A stretch of DNA of 64,000 nt from Cellulomonas sp. HZM (GTDB lineage Bacteria > Actinomycetota > Actinomycetes > Actinomycetales > Cellulomonadaceae): assembly GCF_000708885.1 (NCBI RefSeq), contig NZ_JEOE01000001.1:1-64000 (forward strand). Reading direction: 5' to 3'. The position numbers and the translations under genes were made by a program. Shown here in pieces: positions 44,650-53,653 of this stretch. Below the pieces are notes generated by a model, which ran no database searches, was not told the origin of the DNA, and was given only the letters and a program-made list of their open reading frames with translations. How positions within the stretch are numbered: position 1 is the first letter of the stretch; every line of letters begins with the position of its first letter.

Positions 44650-45443
44650 TTGACCTTCACTCCCTTGATGATGACGTCGTTCACCGGCGCGCCGTCGCTC
44701 GCCTTGTCCTTGGTGCCCGCGTCTGCGATGGCGGTGACCACGTCCAGGCCGGACGTGACCTTGCCGAACACCGTGTACCCGCCCGCGCTGTCCGCGCCGA
44801 TGGTGCTGTCCTTGTACACGATGAAGAACTGGCTCCCCATCGAGGAGCCGTCCCCGCCGACGCGCGCCATGGCGATCGTCCCGGCGGGGTACACGTTGTC
44901 CGCGGGCGCGTTCTCGATCGGCCCCCAGGTGTACCCGGGGCCGCCGTTGCCCGTGCCCTCGGGATCGCCGCACTGCAGCACGTAGATCCCCTCGGTGGTG
45001 AGGCGGTGGCACTTCGTGCCGTCGAAGAAGCCCTTGTCGGCGAGCGTCACGAAGTTCGCGACGGCCTGGGGCGCCTTCGCGCCGTCGAGCGTGATCCCGA
45101 GGTCGCCCTGGCTGAGCGTGAGGTCACCGGTCCAGGTGCGGTTCTCCGCGAGCGCGGGCGCGGGCACCTCGGACAAGTTCGTGGCGGCGTCGCTCGGGCC
45201 GGCCGCTGCGTCCGTCGTGGACGACGTCGAGTAGGCCGTCGGCGTCTCGACCGCGGCGGACGGCGAGTCGTCCTTCGTCGCCCCGACCACCCCGACGATC
45301 GCGATCACGAGGACGAGCGCCCCCACGACCGAGATCGCGACGACCTGCCGACGCCGGCGCTGCGCGGCGTGCGCTGCCTGGCGCTGCTGCCACTTTTCGT
45401 AGCGCCGCTGCTGGTACTCACGCTCACGCTTGCTGCTGGACAC
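44646..45443 (-). CDS. Membrane-anchored cyclophilin-type peptidyl-prolyl isomerase
   Basis: A 265-residue protein. The basic N-terminus (REREYQQRRYEKWQQRQ) leads to one transmembrane helix near 36-56, a Ser/Thr/Ala linker, and an extracytoplasmic cyclophilin domain from about 110. Core motifs are KCHRLTTEG (the HR of the active site), GSQFFIVYKD and YTVFGKVTSGLDVV. It probably assists folding of exported proteins. GTG 45443 is selected for GAGGA six bases upstream; GTG 45449 is close. The 194-bp gap to the divergent gene at 45638 must hold both promoters. Confidence 0.9.
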   Translation of the reverse strand: MSSSKREREYQQRRYEKWQQRQAAHAAQRRRRQVVAISVVGALVLVIAIVGVVGATKDDSPSAAVETPTAYSTSSTTDAAAGPSDAATNLSEVPAPALAENRTWTGDLTLSQGDLGITLDGAKAPQAVANFVTLADKGFFDGTKCHRLTTEGIYVLQCGDPEGTGNGGPGYTWGPIENAPADNVYPAGTIAMARVGGDGSSMGSQFFIVYKDSTIGADSAGGYTVFGKVTSGLDVVTAIADAGTKDKASDGAPVNDVIIKGVKVK

Positions 45444-45637
45444 GCACACTCCTCGCGTCGGTCGACGGTGCTGCCGGCACGGGTCCGGCGGCACGGCACA
45501 GGGGAACCCCGGACAGTCTAGGCAGGCGCGGGCGTCCCGCCGCCAGGGAAGCGGCCCCGCAGGTCACGGGCAGGTCACAGTTCGGTCCACGACCGCGACG
45601 TCACCGTGCGCGGTGACCACGGCGGTACGGTCGCCGG

Positions 45638-46363
45638 GTGGAGGTCTTCTCGGTCGTCTCGCAGGTGTTCGGCGCGCGCAGCACGGTGGTGGTGGCCGAC
45701 GACTCGTCGTGCGTCGTCGTCGACGCAGGTGTCGGGGTCAGCACGGAGGTGGTCGCGCACGTCGAGGCGCGCGGGCTCAGGCCCGTCGCGGTGCTCGCGA
45801 CGCACGGCCACGTCGACCACACGTGGGACGCAGCCGAGCTCACGCGCAGGCTCGACGTCCCGCTGCACGTGCACGCGGCCGACGAGCACCGCCTGCACGA
45901 CCCGTTCGGGACGCTCGGCTCGATCGGCGGTCCCGCGTCGCACGACGTCGGCGGCCCGTTGGCCCAGGCGATCGCCGCGAGCGGCGTGGACCCGCGCGCG
46001 TACGAGCTGCCGGCCCGGGTCGAGACCTTCGGGACCGTGCAGGGGCGTGATGCCGACGTGGTGCTCGAGCTCGGCGGGCTCGTCGTCGTCGCACGGCATG
46101 CTCCCGGCCACACCGAGGGCTCCACGCTCTACCTCGTCGAGATCGACGGCGACCCGGTGGCCTTCACGGGCGACGTGCTGTTCGCGGGGACCATCGGGCG
46201 CACCGACCTGCCGGGCGGGGACGACGAGGTCATGGCCCGCACGCTCGACGAGGTCGTCGCGGCGCTCGACCCCGCGACCCTCGTCGTGCCCGGGCACGGT
46301 CCGACGAGCGACATGGCGACCGAGCTGCGCCGCAACCCCTACCTGGCGCACAGGCCGCGCTGA
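45638..46363 (+). CDS. Metallo-beta-lactamase-fold hydrolase (glyoxalase II-like)
   Basis: A 241-residue zinc hydrolase. The metal motif THGHVDHTWD (HxHxDH) lies near 54-63, with APGHTEGST, FTGDVLFAGTIGRTDLPGG and VPGHGPTSD completing the glyoxalase II-like set. The substrate is unproven; actinobacterial homologues are often annotated as hydroxyacylglutathione hydrolase-like although these cells use mycothiol. A TACGGT hexamer ends 6 bases before the GTG with no Shine-Dalgarno, suggesting leaderless transcription. It is followed by hisS after 66 bp. Confidence 0.88.
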   Translation: MEVFSVVSQVFGARSTVVVADDSSCVVVDAGVGVSTEVVAHVEARGLRPVAVLATHGHVDHTWDAAELTRRLDVPLHVHAADEHRLHDPFGTLGSIGGPASHDVGGPLAQAIAASGVDPRAYELPARVETFGTVQGRDADVVLELGGLVVVARHAPGHTEGSTLYLVEIDGDPVAFTGDVLFAGTIGRTDLPGGDDEVMARTLDEVVAALDPATLVVPGHGPTSDMATELRRNPYLAHRPR

Positions 46364-46429
46364 GTCGCGCCGACCGCCGCGCTGAGACGCGACGGCGGGG
46401 GAGCGCCGCGCGTCTGGGAGGATCGGCCC

Positions 46430-47788
46430 ATGGCGCGACCGACCCCCCTGTCCGGATTTCCCGAGTGGCTGCCCGACGGGCGCATCGTCGAGCTGCACGT
46501 GCTCGACGTCCTGCGGCGGACGTTCGAGCTGCACGGCTTCGCCGGCATCGAGACCCGTGCGGTCGAGCCGCTCGACCAGCTGCTGCGCAAGGGGGAGACC
46601 TCGAAGGAGGTCTACGTGCTTCGCAGGCTCCAGGAGGACCCCGAGGCGGCGCCGGAGCGCGGAGGTCAGCTCGGACTGCACTTCGACCTGACCGTGCCGT
46701 TCGCGCGGTACGTGCTTGAGAACGCGGGTCACCTCGCCTTCCCGTTCCGCCGCTACCAGGTGCAGAAGGTGTGGCGGGGCGAGCGGCCCCAGGACGGGCG
46801 CTTCCGCGAGTTCGTGCAGGCCGACATCGACGTCGTCGGCGCGGGCGATCTCCCGTACCACTACGAGGTCGAGCTCCCGCTCGTCATCGCGGCCGCGCTG
46901 GGCGAGCTGCGGTCGATCGGGCTGCCGCCCGTGCGGATCCTGGTGAACAACCGCAAGGTCGCCGAGGGGTTCTACCGCGGCGTCGGGCTGGACGACGTCG
47001 AGGCCGTGCTGCGCAGCATCGACAAGCTCGACAAGATCGGCCCTGACGCGGTGGCGACGCTGCTGGTCGCCGAGGCCGGGGCGACCGACGAGCAGGCGCG
47101 GGCGTGCCTCGAGCTCGCCGCGATCAGCGGTGACGACGAGACGGTCGTGGACCGGGTGCGTGCCCTGGCGGACCGGCACGGCGCGCAGACCGAGCTGCTG
47201 GACGAGGGTCTGACCGAGCTGGGCGCGCTCGTGCGCGCCGCGGCCGTGCGCTCGCCCGGTGTGGTCGTCGCGGACCTGAAGATCGCGCGCGGGCTGGACT
47301 ACTACACGGGCTCGGTCTACGAGACCGTGCTCGTGGGGCACGAGCAGCTCGGCTCGATCTGCTCCGGGGGTCGCTACGACACGCTCGCGTCCGACGGTGC
47401 GACCACCTACCCGGGGGTCGGGCTCTCGATCGGCGTCTCGCGGCTCGTGTCCCGACTGCTGTCCGCGGGACTCGTGCGCGCGACGAGGTCGGTGCCGACC
47501 GCGGTGCTGGTCGCGGTCAACGACGAGGAGGGGCGCGATCGGTCCGACGACGTCGCAGCGCGGCTGCGTGCCCGGGGGATCCCGGTCGAGGTGGCGCCGG
47601 CGGCGGCCCGGTTCGGCAAGCAGATCCGGCACGCCGACCGCAGGGGTATCCCGTTCGTGTGGTTCGTCGGCGCCGAGGGCGCTCCTGACCAGGTCAAGGA
47701 CATCCGCTCGGGCGACCAGGTCGACGCCGACCCGGCGGTCTGGACGCCTCCGGCCGACGACCTGTGGCCGCGCGTCGTCGAGGCGTGA
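46430..47788 (+). CDS. hisS: Histidyl-tRNA synthetase
   Basis: A class II synthetase of 452 residues. It has FEL HGF-type motif 1 (LRRTFELHGFAGIETRAVEP), GLHFDLTVPFARYV, motif 2 in FRRYQVQKVWRGERPQDGRFREF, KIARGLDYYTGSVYE (histidine A), ICSGGRYDTL (histidine B), and the anticodon-binding domain from about 350 with ARFGKQIRHADRRG. ATG 46430 is well placed: GGGAGG lies about 9 bases upstream, and a GAGGAT hexamer ends 6 bases upstream, so leadered and leaderless models both fit. Confidence 0.96.
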   Translation: MARPTPLSGFPEWLPDGRIVELHVLDVLRRTFELHGFAGIETRAVEPLDQLLRKGETSKEVYVLRRLQEDPEAAPERGGQLGLHFDLTVPFARYVLENAGHLAFPFRRYQVQKVWRGERPQDGRFREFVQADIDVVGAGDLPYHYEVELPLVIAAALGELRSIGLPPVRILVNNRKVAEGFYRGVGLDDVEAVLRSIDKLDKIGPDAVATLLVAEAGATDEQARACLELAAISGDDETVVDRVRALADRHGAQTELLDEGLTELGALVRAAAVRSPGVVVADLKIARGLDYYTGSVYETVLVGHEQLGSICSGGRYDTLASDGATTYPGVGLSIGVSRLVSRLLSAGLVRATRSVPTAVLVAVNDEEGRDRSDDVAARLRARGIPVEVAPAAARFGKQIRHADRRGIPFVWFVGAEGAPDQVKDIRSGDQVDADPAVWTPPADDLWPRVVEA

Positions 47789-47860
47789 GAGCCGCTCAGC
47801 CGATCGGGTGAAGCGTGCTCCGGGCGACGGACACGGCACGCGCGTCCGATTGGTCCTGCT

Positions 47861-47866
47861 TATAGT
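47861..47866 (+). promoter_or_regulatory. Putative -10 element of the Tad operon
   Basis: TATAGT, one mismatch from TATAAT and the most AT-rich hexamer in the 134-bp gap between hisS and the SAF gene. No matching -35 is seen at 16-18 bp, so an activator or alternative sigma factor may be involved. Confidence 0.4.
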
Positions 47867-47922
47867 GCCTCCCGACCGGACGTCTCCGAACCTGGGGACG
47901 CGTGCACCACGACGGGGGAACG

Positions 47923-48642
47923 ATGACGACGAGCACCGGACCGGCAGTCCAGGACGGCGCCACCGACCGACGGCGCGCCCGTGAGGCGCGAGGTCTCGCC
48001 CCGGCGGGGAGCGCCCCGGCGGGCGACCGCCTCCCGCGCGCACCGCGTGAGCGCCGGCCGCTGCTCGCGGTCCTGGCGGTGCTGCTGATCGTCGGCGGCG
48101 CGGCAGTGGCCGGGCTCGTCGCGTTGCGGCAGGACTCCCGCGTTCCCGTGCTGGCCCTGGCGCACGACGTTGCCGCGGGGGCACAGATCACGGCGGGCGA
48201 CCTCACGACGACGCAGGTCGCCTCGGAGGGGACGCGCCTCGTGCTGGCGTCCCAGCAGGGACAGGTGGTCGGCAGCTACGCCCGTGTGCAGCTGAGCTCG
48301 GGCCAGCTGCTCGACACCACGATGCTCACCACGTCGGGGCTGCTCACGCCGGGCAAGGTCGCCGTGGGTGCGTCGCTCGGCGCCGGGCGGATGCCCGCGA
48401 GCGGTCTGCAGGCGGGTGACGTCGTGCAGCTGGTCAAGGTCGCCGACGGCACGGGCACGGTCCTGGTCCCGCAGGCACGCGTGAGCTCGGTCGGCGGTTC
48501 GGACTCTGGCTCGACGTCGTCCGGGACGGTCGTGACGCTCATCGTCGACGCGGCCCAGGCCCCGACGGTGGCGGCGGTGGCCGCGGACGGCTCGCTCGCC
48601 GTCACGCTCGTCTCGCGTGGCACCGCGACGGACAAGGACTGA
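47923..48642 (+). CDS. SAF-domain protein, CpaB/RcpC-like Tad pilus component
   Basis: A 239-residue single-pass protein. A basic, disordered N-terminus leads to a transmembrane helix near 42-65 (PLLAVLAVLLIVGGAAVAGLVAL) and then a SAF domain (VPVLALAHDVAAGAQITAGDL, VGSYARVQLSSGQLL). The C-terminal half is a CpaB/RcpC-like sheet region ending before LVSRGTATDKD. In Tad systems CpaB is an envelope-spanning assembly component. ATG 47923 follows GGGGGAA. It is the first gene of the Tad operon, 3 bp before tadZ. Confidence 0.82.
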   Translation: MTTSTGPAVQDGATDRRRAREARGLAPAGSAPAGDRLPRAPRERRPLLAVLAVLLIVGGAAVAGLVALRQDSRVPVLALAHDVAAGAQITAGDLTTTQVASEGTRLVLASQQGQVVGSYARVQLSSGQLLDTTMLTTSGLLTPGKVAVGASLGAGRMPASGLQAGDVVQLVKVADGTGTVLVPQARVSSVGGSDSGSTSSGTVVTLIVDAAQAPTVAAVAADGSLAVTLVSRGTATDKD

Positions 48643-48645
48643 GCC

Positions 48646-49419
48646 GTGCTCGTCACCCTCGCCTCCGCCAAGGGCTCGCCCGGCGTCACGACGACGGCAC
48701 GCGTGATCGCGTCGGTGTGGCCCGGGCCCAGCGTGCTCGTCGACGCCGACCCGGCGGGCGGCGACCTCTCGTTGTGGTCGTCGGCCCCGGACGGCACGCC
48801 CCTCGACCCCGACACCGGCCTGCTCACGCTCGCGGTCGAGGCGCGCCGCGGTGCGGTGCAGCTCGAGCAGCACGTGCAGCGGATCGACGGCGGGCTGGAC
48901 GTGCTGTGCGGCGTCCAGTCGCCGGGCCAGGTGGCGTCGATGGGGCCCGTCTGGCCCACGCTCGGAGGTGTGCTGCGCGCGCACCCGGGAACGGTCGTCG
49001 CCGACGTCGGTCGCCTCGGACCGGACAGCCCGGCGATGCCGCTCGCGCTCGACTCCGACGTGCTCGTGCTCGTCGTCCGTCCGACGATCGAGGGCTTCTC
49101 GCACCTGCGTGAGCGGCTGCGCTGGCTCACGTCGATCGACTCGGGGATGCGAGCCCTGCCCGCGCTCGGGATCGTCGCGGTCGCGGAGGCGCGGGACGCC
49201 GGTACCGTGCGCGACCTCGAGCAGCTGCTGGCGCACGAGGGTCTGCGCGTCCCGGTCCTCGGCACGGTCGCGGTCGACCAGCGCTCCGCCGACGTCGTCG
49301 CGGGCCGGATCCAGCGCGGGATCGACCGCTCGCTGCTCGTGCGCTCGGCGCGCCAGCTCGTCGAGCCCGTCGCGCGCCTGGCCGGGACGCGGCGCTACGC
49401 GCAGGGGGGTGTCGCGTGA
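48646..49419 (+). CDS. tadZ: TadZ/CpaE-like ParA-type ATPase
   Basis: A 257-residue MinD/ParA-fold protein. The deviant Walker A reads AKGSPGVTTTA: the first signature Lys is kept but the second Lys of GKTT is replaced by Val, as in non-hydrolysing TadZ proteins. VLVDADPAGGDLSLW follows as the second conserved Asp motif, and VVADVGRLGPDSP is Walker B-like. TadZ proteins mark the cell pole or site for pilus assembly. The stop overlaps the next gene by 4 bp. Confidence 0.83.
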   Translation: MLVTLASAKGSPGVTTTARVIASVWPGPSVLVDADPAGGDLSLWSSAPDGTPLDPDTGLLTLAVEARRGAVQLEQHVQRIDGGLDVLCGVQSPGQVASMGPVWPTLGGVLRAHPGTVVADVGRLGPDSPAMPLALDSDVLVLVVRPTIEGFSHLRERLRWLTSIDSGMRALPALGIVAVAEARDAGTVRDLEQLLAHEGLRVPVLGTVAVDQRSADVVAGRIQRGIDRSLLVRSARQLVEPVARLAGTRRYAQGGVA

Positions 49420-50729
49420 GTCTCGACCAGGCACTGGTCCGCCGGTTGCGTGAAGAGGTCGCCGACGTCCTGGCCCGGCAGCGGCGCGACGACGCAGCCT
49501 CGGGCCTCCCGCCCATGTCGGCCGAGGACGAGCGACAGTTCGCGCGCGCGGTCATCGGCCGCGTGCTCGACGCGCACGCCCGTGCGGAGATGGCGTCCGG
49601 CCGGACGCCGCCGTCGCCGCACGACGAGGAGGAGATCTCCGCAGGGATCCACGCGGCGCTCTACGGCGTCGGCCGGCTGCAGCCGCTCCTGGACGACCCG
49701 GACGTCGAGAACGTCGACATCAACGGCTGCGACAACGTGTTCGTGCAGTTCGCCGACGGACGCGAGGAGCGCTGGGCGCCGGTCGCCGAGTCCGACGACG
49801 AGCTCGTGGAGCTCGTGCAGATCCTGGGCGCCTACTCCGGCCTCACGAGCCGCCCGTTCGACTCCGCGAACCCGCAGCTCGACCTTCGCCTGCCCGACGG
49901 CTCGCGCCTGTCTGCCGTCATGGACGTGTGCTCGCGGCCGTCGATCTCGATCCGACGCGCACGCCTGTCCCGTGTCCACCTGGACGACCTGGTCCGCTAC
50001 GGCTCCGTCACCCCGGACGTCGCGGCCTTCCTCTCGGCCGCGGTCGCGGCCCGCAAGAACATCATGATCGCCGGCGCCACCAACGCCGGGAAGACGACGA
50101 TGCTCCGCGCGCTGGCCAACGAGATCGACCCGACCGAGCGGCTCATCACGGTCGAGCGCGCGCTCGAGCTGGGGCTCGGCGAGTTCCCCGAGCTGCACCC
50201 GAACGTGGTCGCGTTCGAGGAACGGCTGCCCAACTCCGAGGGCAACGGCGGCATCCCGATGTCCGAGCTCGTGCGGCGCAGCCTGCGCATGAACCCCAGC
50301 CGGGTCATCGTCGGCGAGGTGCTGGGCGACGAGATCGTCACGATGCTCAACGCCATGAGCCAGGGCAACGACGGCTCGCTGTCGACGATCCACGCGAACA
50401 GCTCGATCGAGGTGTTCAACCGCATCTCGACGTACGCGATCCAGTCGGTCGAGCGGCTGCCCGTCGAGGCCACCATGATGCTCATCGCGGGCGCGATCGA
50501 CTTCGTGGTGTTCGTCCAGAAGCACAACGAGTACGCCGCCGGCGGTCGGCTGCGGCGCTACGTCGCGTCGATCCGTGAGGTCAACGGCGTCGACGGCCGC
50601 GTGCTCTCGAGCGAGGTGTTCGCGGCCGGGGCCGACGGCGTCGCACAGGCCGCAGCACCCATCGCGTGCCTCGACGACCTCGTGGCGGTCGGATACCAGC
50701 CGTCGTACGCGCTGCGGGGGGCCATGTGA
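49416..50729 (+). CDS. tadA: Tad pilus assembly ATPase TadA/CpaF
   Basis: A secretion ATPase of the VirB11/PilT family, 437 residues. The N-terminal domain ends near 170 with LDLRLPDGSRLSAV. Walker A is GATNAGKTT near residues 219-227; the Asp box follows as ITVERALELGL; Walker B is RVIVGEVLGDE; and the His box is STIHANSS. It powers pilin assembly with TadB and TadC in the membrane. The GTG start overlaps tadZ and the stop overlaps tadB (GTGA). Confidence 0.95.
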   Translation: MSLDQALVRRLREEVADVLARQRRDDAASGLPPMSAEDERQFARAVIGRVLDAHARAEMASGRTPPSPHDEEEISAGIHAALYGVGRLQPLLDDPDVENVDINGCDNVFVQFADGREERWAPVAESDDELVELVQILGAYSGLTSRPFDSANPQLDLRLPDGSRLSAVMDVCSRPSISIRRARLSRVHLDDLVRYGSVTPDVAAFLSAAVAARKNIMIAGATNAGKTTMLRALANEIDPTERLITVERALELGLGEFPELHPNVVAFEERLPNSEGNGGIPMSELVRRSLRMNPSRVIVGEVLGDEIVTMLNAMSQGNDGSLSTIHANSSIEVFNRISTYAIQSVERLPVEATMMLIAGAIDFVVFVQKHNEYAAGGRLRRYVASIREVNGVDGRVLSSEVFAAGADGVAQAAAPIACLDDLVAVGYQPSYALRGAM

Positions 50730-51577
50730 TCCCGCTCAGCACTCTCGTCGTGGTCCTCGCCGGCGCCGTCGTCGGCGCGGGGGTGCTGCTCCTCGTGCTT
50801 GCTGTCATGGGCACGGAGCAGCGGCCGCCCCGGGTCCGTCGCGGGACCATCAGGCGGGACCGCGTCCAGCGGCGCGTGGTGATCGCGGCGGTCGTCGCGT
50901 TCGTCGTGCTGCTGGTCACCCGCTGGCCGGTGGCGGCCGCAGCGGCCGCGGCCTTCGCGCTCGCAGCGCCGTCCCTCCTCGGCGGGGCGAAGGCCGAGCG
51001 TCAGCAGACCGCACGCCTCGAGGGGCTCGCGTCCTGGACCGAGTCGCTCCGGGACACGATCGCGGGTGCCGTGGGCCTCGAGCAGGCGATCCCGGCGACG
51101 GTCTACGCGGCGTCGCCGGCCATCCAGCCCCAGCTGCGGCTCATGGTCGACCGCCTGCGCGTGCGTGTCCCGCTGCCCGTCGCGCTGCGCGGGCTCGCCG
51201 ACGACCTCGACGACCCGAGCGCCGACCTCGTGGTGGCGGCGCTCATCCTCAACGCGCGGCTACGCGGTCCCGGCCTCCGGCAGGTGCTGACCTCCCTGTC
51301 GGAGGCCGCCCGTGCCGAGCTCGACATGCGTCAGAGGGTCACCGCGGAACGGTCGTCGACCCGACGCTCGGCCCAGATCGTGACCGTGTTCTCGCTCGTC
51401 GTGATGGTGGGACTGACGCTCGCCAACCCGGCGTACGTCGCGCCGTACGGCACGTTCCAGGGGCAGCTCGTGCTCGTGCTCGTCGCACTCCTGTTCGCGG
51501 CCGGCTTCTGGTGGATGAAGCGGCTGTCGGGGGTCGACATGCCCGCGCGCTTCCTCGTGGCCGAGGAGGACCGATGA
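50726..51577 (+). CDS. tadB: Tad inner-membrane platform protein TadB
   Basis: A 283-residue type II secretion F-domain protein. Two hydrophobic helices near the N-terminus (7-28, 51-85), the cytoplasmic F domain with SLRDTIAGAVGLEQAIPATV and LRQVLTSLSEAARAEL, and two C-terminal helices near 222-265. It forms the membrane platform with TadC for the TadA motor. GTG 50726 overlaps the tadA stop by 4 bp. Confidence 0.9.
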   Translation: MIPLSTLVVVLAGAVVGAGVLLLVLAVMGTEQRPPRVRRGTIRRDRVQRRVVIAAVVAFVVLLVTRWPVAAAAAAAFALAAPSLLGGAKAERQQTARLEGLASWTESLRDTIAGAVGLEQAIPATVYAASPAIQPQLRLMVDRLRVRVPLPVALRGLADDLDDPSADLVVAALILNARLRGPGLRQVLTSLSEAARAELDMRQRVTAERSSTRRSAQIVTVFSLVVMVGLTLANPAYVAPYGTFQGQLVLVLVALLFAAGFWWMKRLSGVDMPARFLVAEEDR

Positions 51578-52494
51578 CCATCGCTCTCCTCGCCGGGGCC
51601 GCGGCCGGCCTGGGCGTGCTCCTGCTCGTCCTGGTCCTCGCGCCGCCGCGGACGCAGCCCGGCAGCGCGCTCGTGCGTCTCGACGTCCGCCGCGCAGAGC
51701 TCCGGTCGCGGGTCCAGGCGGTCGAGGCCAACCCGGACCGCGCGACCGAGTCCGTCCTGGCGCGTCGCGTCGGACGGTCGACGGCCGACGTGCTGACGAA
51801 CATCGGCGTGGACCTCGGGGGACTTCGCTCGAACCTCGCGGTCCTCGGCAGGACGCTCGAGCAGCACCTCGCCACGTCGGTGGTCGCCGGTGTGGTCGGC
51901 TTCCTCGTGCCCGTGGTGCTGTCGGCCGTCGCGGCGGTGGCAGGCGTGTCGGTGTCGTTGGGTGCGCCGCTGCTCGTCAGCGTGTTCGCGGCGCTGATCG
52001 GAGCCGCGTTGCCGACCGTCGTCGTGCGGTCGCAGGCCGCTGACCGGCGACGCGACTTCCGGCACGTCGTCGGATCCTTCCTCGACCTCGTCGCGATGAG
52101 CCTGTCCGGCGGTCGCGGTGTCCCCGAGGCGTTGCAGAGCGCGTCGGAGCTCAGCGACGGGTGGGGCATGGTCCGCATCCGCAACGCGCTCGGGTCGGCG
52201 CGCCTGCACGGCCGCACGCCGTGGTCCGCGCTCGGCCAGCTGGGCGAGGAGCTGCGGATCGACGAGCTGCGCGACCTCGCGGCGGCGCTCGCTCTCGTCG
52301 CGGAGGACGGCGCCAAGGTCCGTGACTCGCTCGCGGCGCGTGCCGGGTCGCTGCGGCGGCGCGAGCTCGCCGAGTCCGAGGGGAAGGCCGGCGAGGGCTC
52401 GCAGACGATGCTCGTCGCACAGCTCGTGCTGTGCGTGGGCTTCCTCGTGTTCCTGCTCTACCCCGCGGTGGTGAACGTCATGGGCTCGCTGTAA
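51574..52494 (+). CDS. tadC: Tad inner-membrane platform protein TadC
   Basis: A second T2SF-domain protein of 306 residues. Helices lie near 5-22, 105-125, 128-150 and 280-302. The F domain contains FLDLVAMSLSGGRGVPEALQSA and LRDLAAALALVAEDGAKVRDSL; the signature Gly-rich loop is intact. The ATG overlaps the tadB stop (ATGA). A 63-bp gap separates it from the pilin gene, enough for separate control of pilin expression. Confidence 0.9.
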   Translation: MTIALLAGAAAGLGVLLLVLVLAPPRTQPGSALVRLDVRRAELRSRVQAVEANPDRATESVLARRVGRSTADVLTNIGVDLGGLRSNLAVLGRTLEQHLATSVVAGVVGFLVPVVLSAVAAVAGVSVSLGAPLLVSVFAALIGAALPTVVVRSQAADRRRDFRHVVGSFLDLVAMSLSGGRGVPEALQSASELSDGWGMVRIRNALGSARLHGRTPWSALGQLGEELRIDELRDLAAALALVAEDGAKVRDSLAARAGSLRRRELAESEGKAGEGSQTMLVAQLVLCVGFLVFLLYPAVVNVMGSL

Positions 52495-52557
52495 GGTCCC
52501 GCCACGACACCACCTGAACCGAACGACCTACCACGAACCAGACGAAGGGTGTGCACC

Positions 52558-52800
52558 GTGTTTCTCTCGTTCTCCCCGCTGACGCCGCAGGGTTTCCTGC
52601 TGATGGAGCTGCGCCGCAGGTACTCGAGGGCGCGGTCCAGCGCGGACCTCGGTGCCTCCGCGATCGAGTGGGTCATCATCACGGCGATCCTCGTCGCGCT
52701 GGCCGCAGGCGTCGGCGTGATCATCGTGCGGATCGTCAACCAGAAGGCGGGCGAGCTGAAGAACCCGGACACCCCGCAGGTCGGCGGCGGCAACCCGTGA
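52558..52800 (+). CDS. Flp-like pilin
   Basis: An 80-residue small protein with one hydrophobic helix. A leader of about 32 residues ends at a prepilin-type site: LG then ASAIEW, i.e. G before the cut and Glu at +5 followed by an aromatic, here Trp where Flp pilins have Tyr. The hydrophobic stretch is WVIITAILVALAAGVGVIIVRIV, with a short polar tail. GTG 52558 has GAAGGG 8 bases upstream; GTG 52549 and ATG 52603 are alternatives. No prepilin peptidase is present in the window. Confidence 0.75.
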   Translation: MFLSFSPLTPQGFLLMELRRRYSRARSSADLGASAIEWVIITAILVALAAGVGVIIVRIVNQKAGELKNPDTPQVGGGNP

Positions 52801-53213
52801 CCCGCCTGCACCGGGCTCTGCGCCGCCGGGGCGAAGAGACCGGTGCGAGCGCGATCGAGCTGGTCGTCTACGCGCCCATCCTCATGGTCGTGACGTTCCT
52901 GGTCGTGCAGTTCGCGCTGTGCTGGTACGGCAGCGAGGTCGCCGGCGCCACCGCCCGGGAGTCGGCGCGTGTCGCACGCGTCGGTCAGGGCACCGACGAG
53001 GCGATCGCGCAGGCGAAGGCGCGCGGGTTGACGTACGCGAAGCAGGTGGGCGGCCAGGGCCTCGACGAGGTGCAGGTCACGGTGCGCCGTGTGGGCAACG
53101 ACAAGGTCCGCGCGACCGTCACCGGCCGGGCGATCGAGATCGTGCCGGGCTTCGCGCCGCGCATCTCGCAGAGCGTCGAGGGACCCGTCGAGCAGTTCAG
53201 GCCGGACCTGTGA
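52797..53213 (+). CDS. TadE-like pseudopilin
   Basis: A 138-residue protein of the TadE family. The N-terminal basic leader is followed by TG then ASAIELVVYAPILMVV, a prepilin-like cleavage site with Glu at +5, and one hydrophobic helix. The exported part contains ARESARVARVGQGTD. TadE proteins are minor pilins needed for Flp maturation or adhesion. The GTG overlaps the pilin stop and its own stop overlaps the next gene (GTGA both times). Confidence 0.85.
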   Translation: MTRLHRALRRRGEETGASAIELVVYAPILMVVTFLVVQFALCWYGSEVAGATARESARVARVGQGTDEAIAQAKARGLTYAKQVGGQGLDEVQVTVRRVGNDKVRATVTGRAIEIVPGFAPRISQSVEGPVEQFRPDL

Positions 53214-53653
53214 CGCGGGGAGTCGGCGTGCGCCGCCGGGGCAGCGCGCGGCTGCGCGACGAGCGGGGCTCGATGGCCGTCGAGATCGTCGTGCTCGTAC
53301 CCGCGCTGCTGCTCGTCATGTCGCTCGTCGTGGCGCTCGGCCGGTTCACCTCGACGCAGGGCCAGGTGCGGGCGGCGGCGCGCGACGCGGTGCGTGCCGC
53401 GACGCTCGAGCGCGATGCCGGATCGGCCCTGTCCGCAGCCCGCAGCGCGGCCACCGCCACGATGCCTGACGGCGTCACGTGCGACCCGGCCCGGCTCGAC
53501 GGCCCGTTCGTCGCGGGCGGGACGCTCACGGTGACGCTGCGGTGCGAGGTCTCGTGGGCGGGGCTCGCGCCGATCGGCCTCCACGGCTCGACGACGGTGA
53601 CCGAGCAGAGCTCGGCCCCGCTCGACCGCTACCGCCGGGTCGGTGGTGCGTGA
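53210..53653 (+). CDS. TadE/TadF-like pseudopilin
   Basis: A 147-residue protein of the same build: basic start (GVRRRGSARLRDERG), prepilin-like site RG then SMAVEIV with Glu at +5, and a hydrophobic helix VVLVPALLLVMSLVVALG. Two cysteines (in VTCDP and LRCEV) could form a disulfide outside the cell. Its order second after the pilin suggests TadF. It overlaps its neighbours by 4 and 1 bases. Confidence 0.8.
   Translation: MTRGVGVRRRGSARLRDERGSMAVEIVVLVPALLLVMSLVVALGRFTSTQGQVRAAARDAVRAATLERDAGSALSAARSAATATMPDGVTCDPARLDGPFVAGGTLTVTLRCEVSWAGLAPIGLHGSTTVTEQSSAPLDRYRRVGGA

Noticed and set aside
45575-48184. 869-codon open frame on the minus strand
   Set aside because: Antisense to the hydrolase, hisS and the SAF gene; no domain, and the plus-strand genes are unmistakable.
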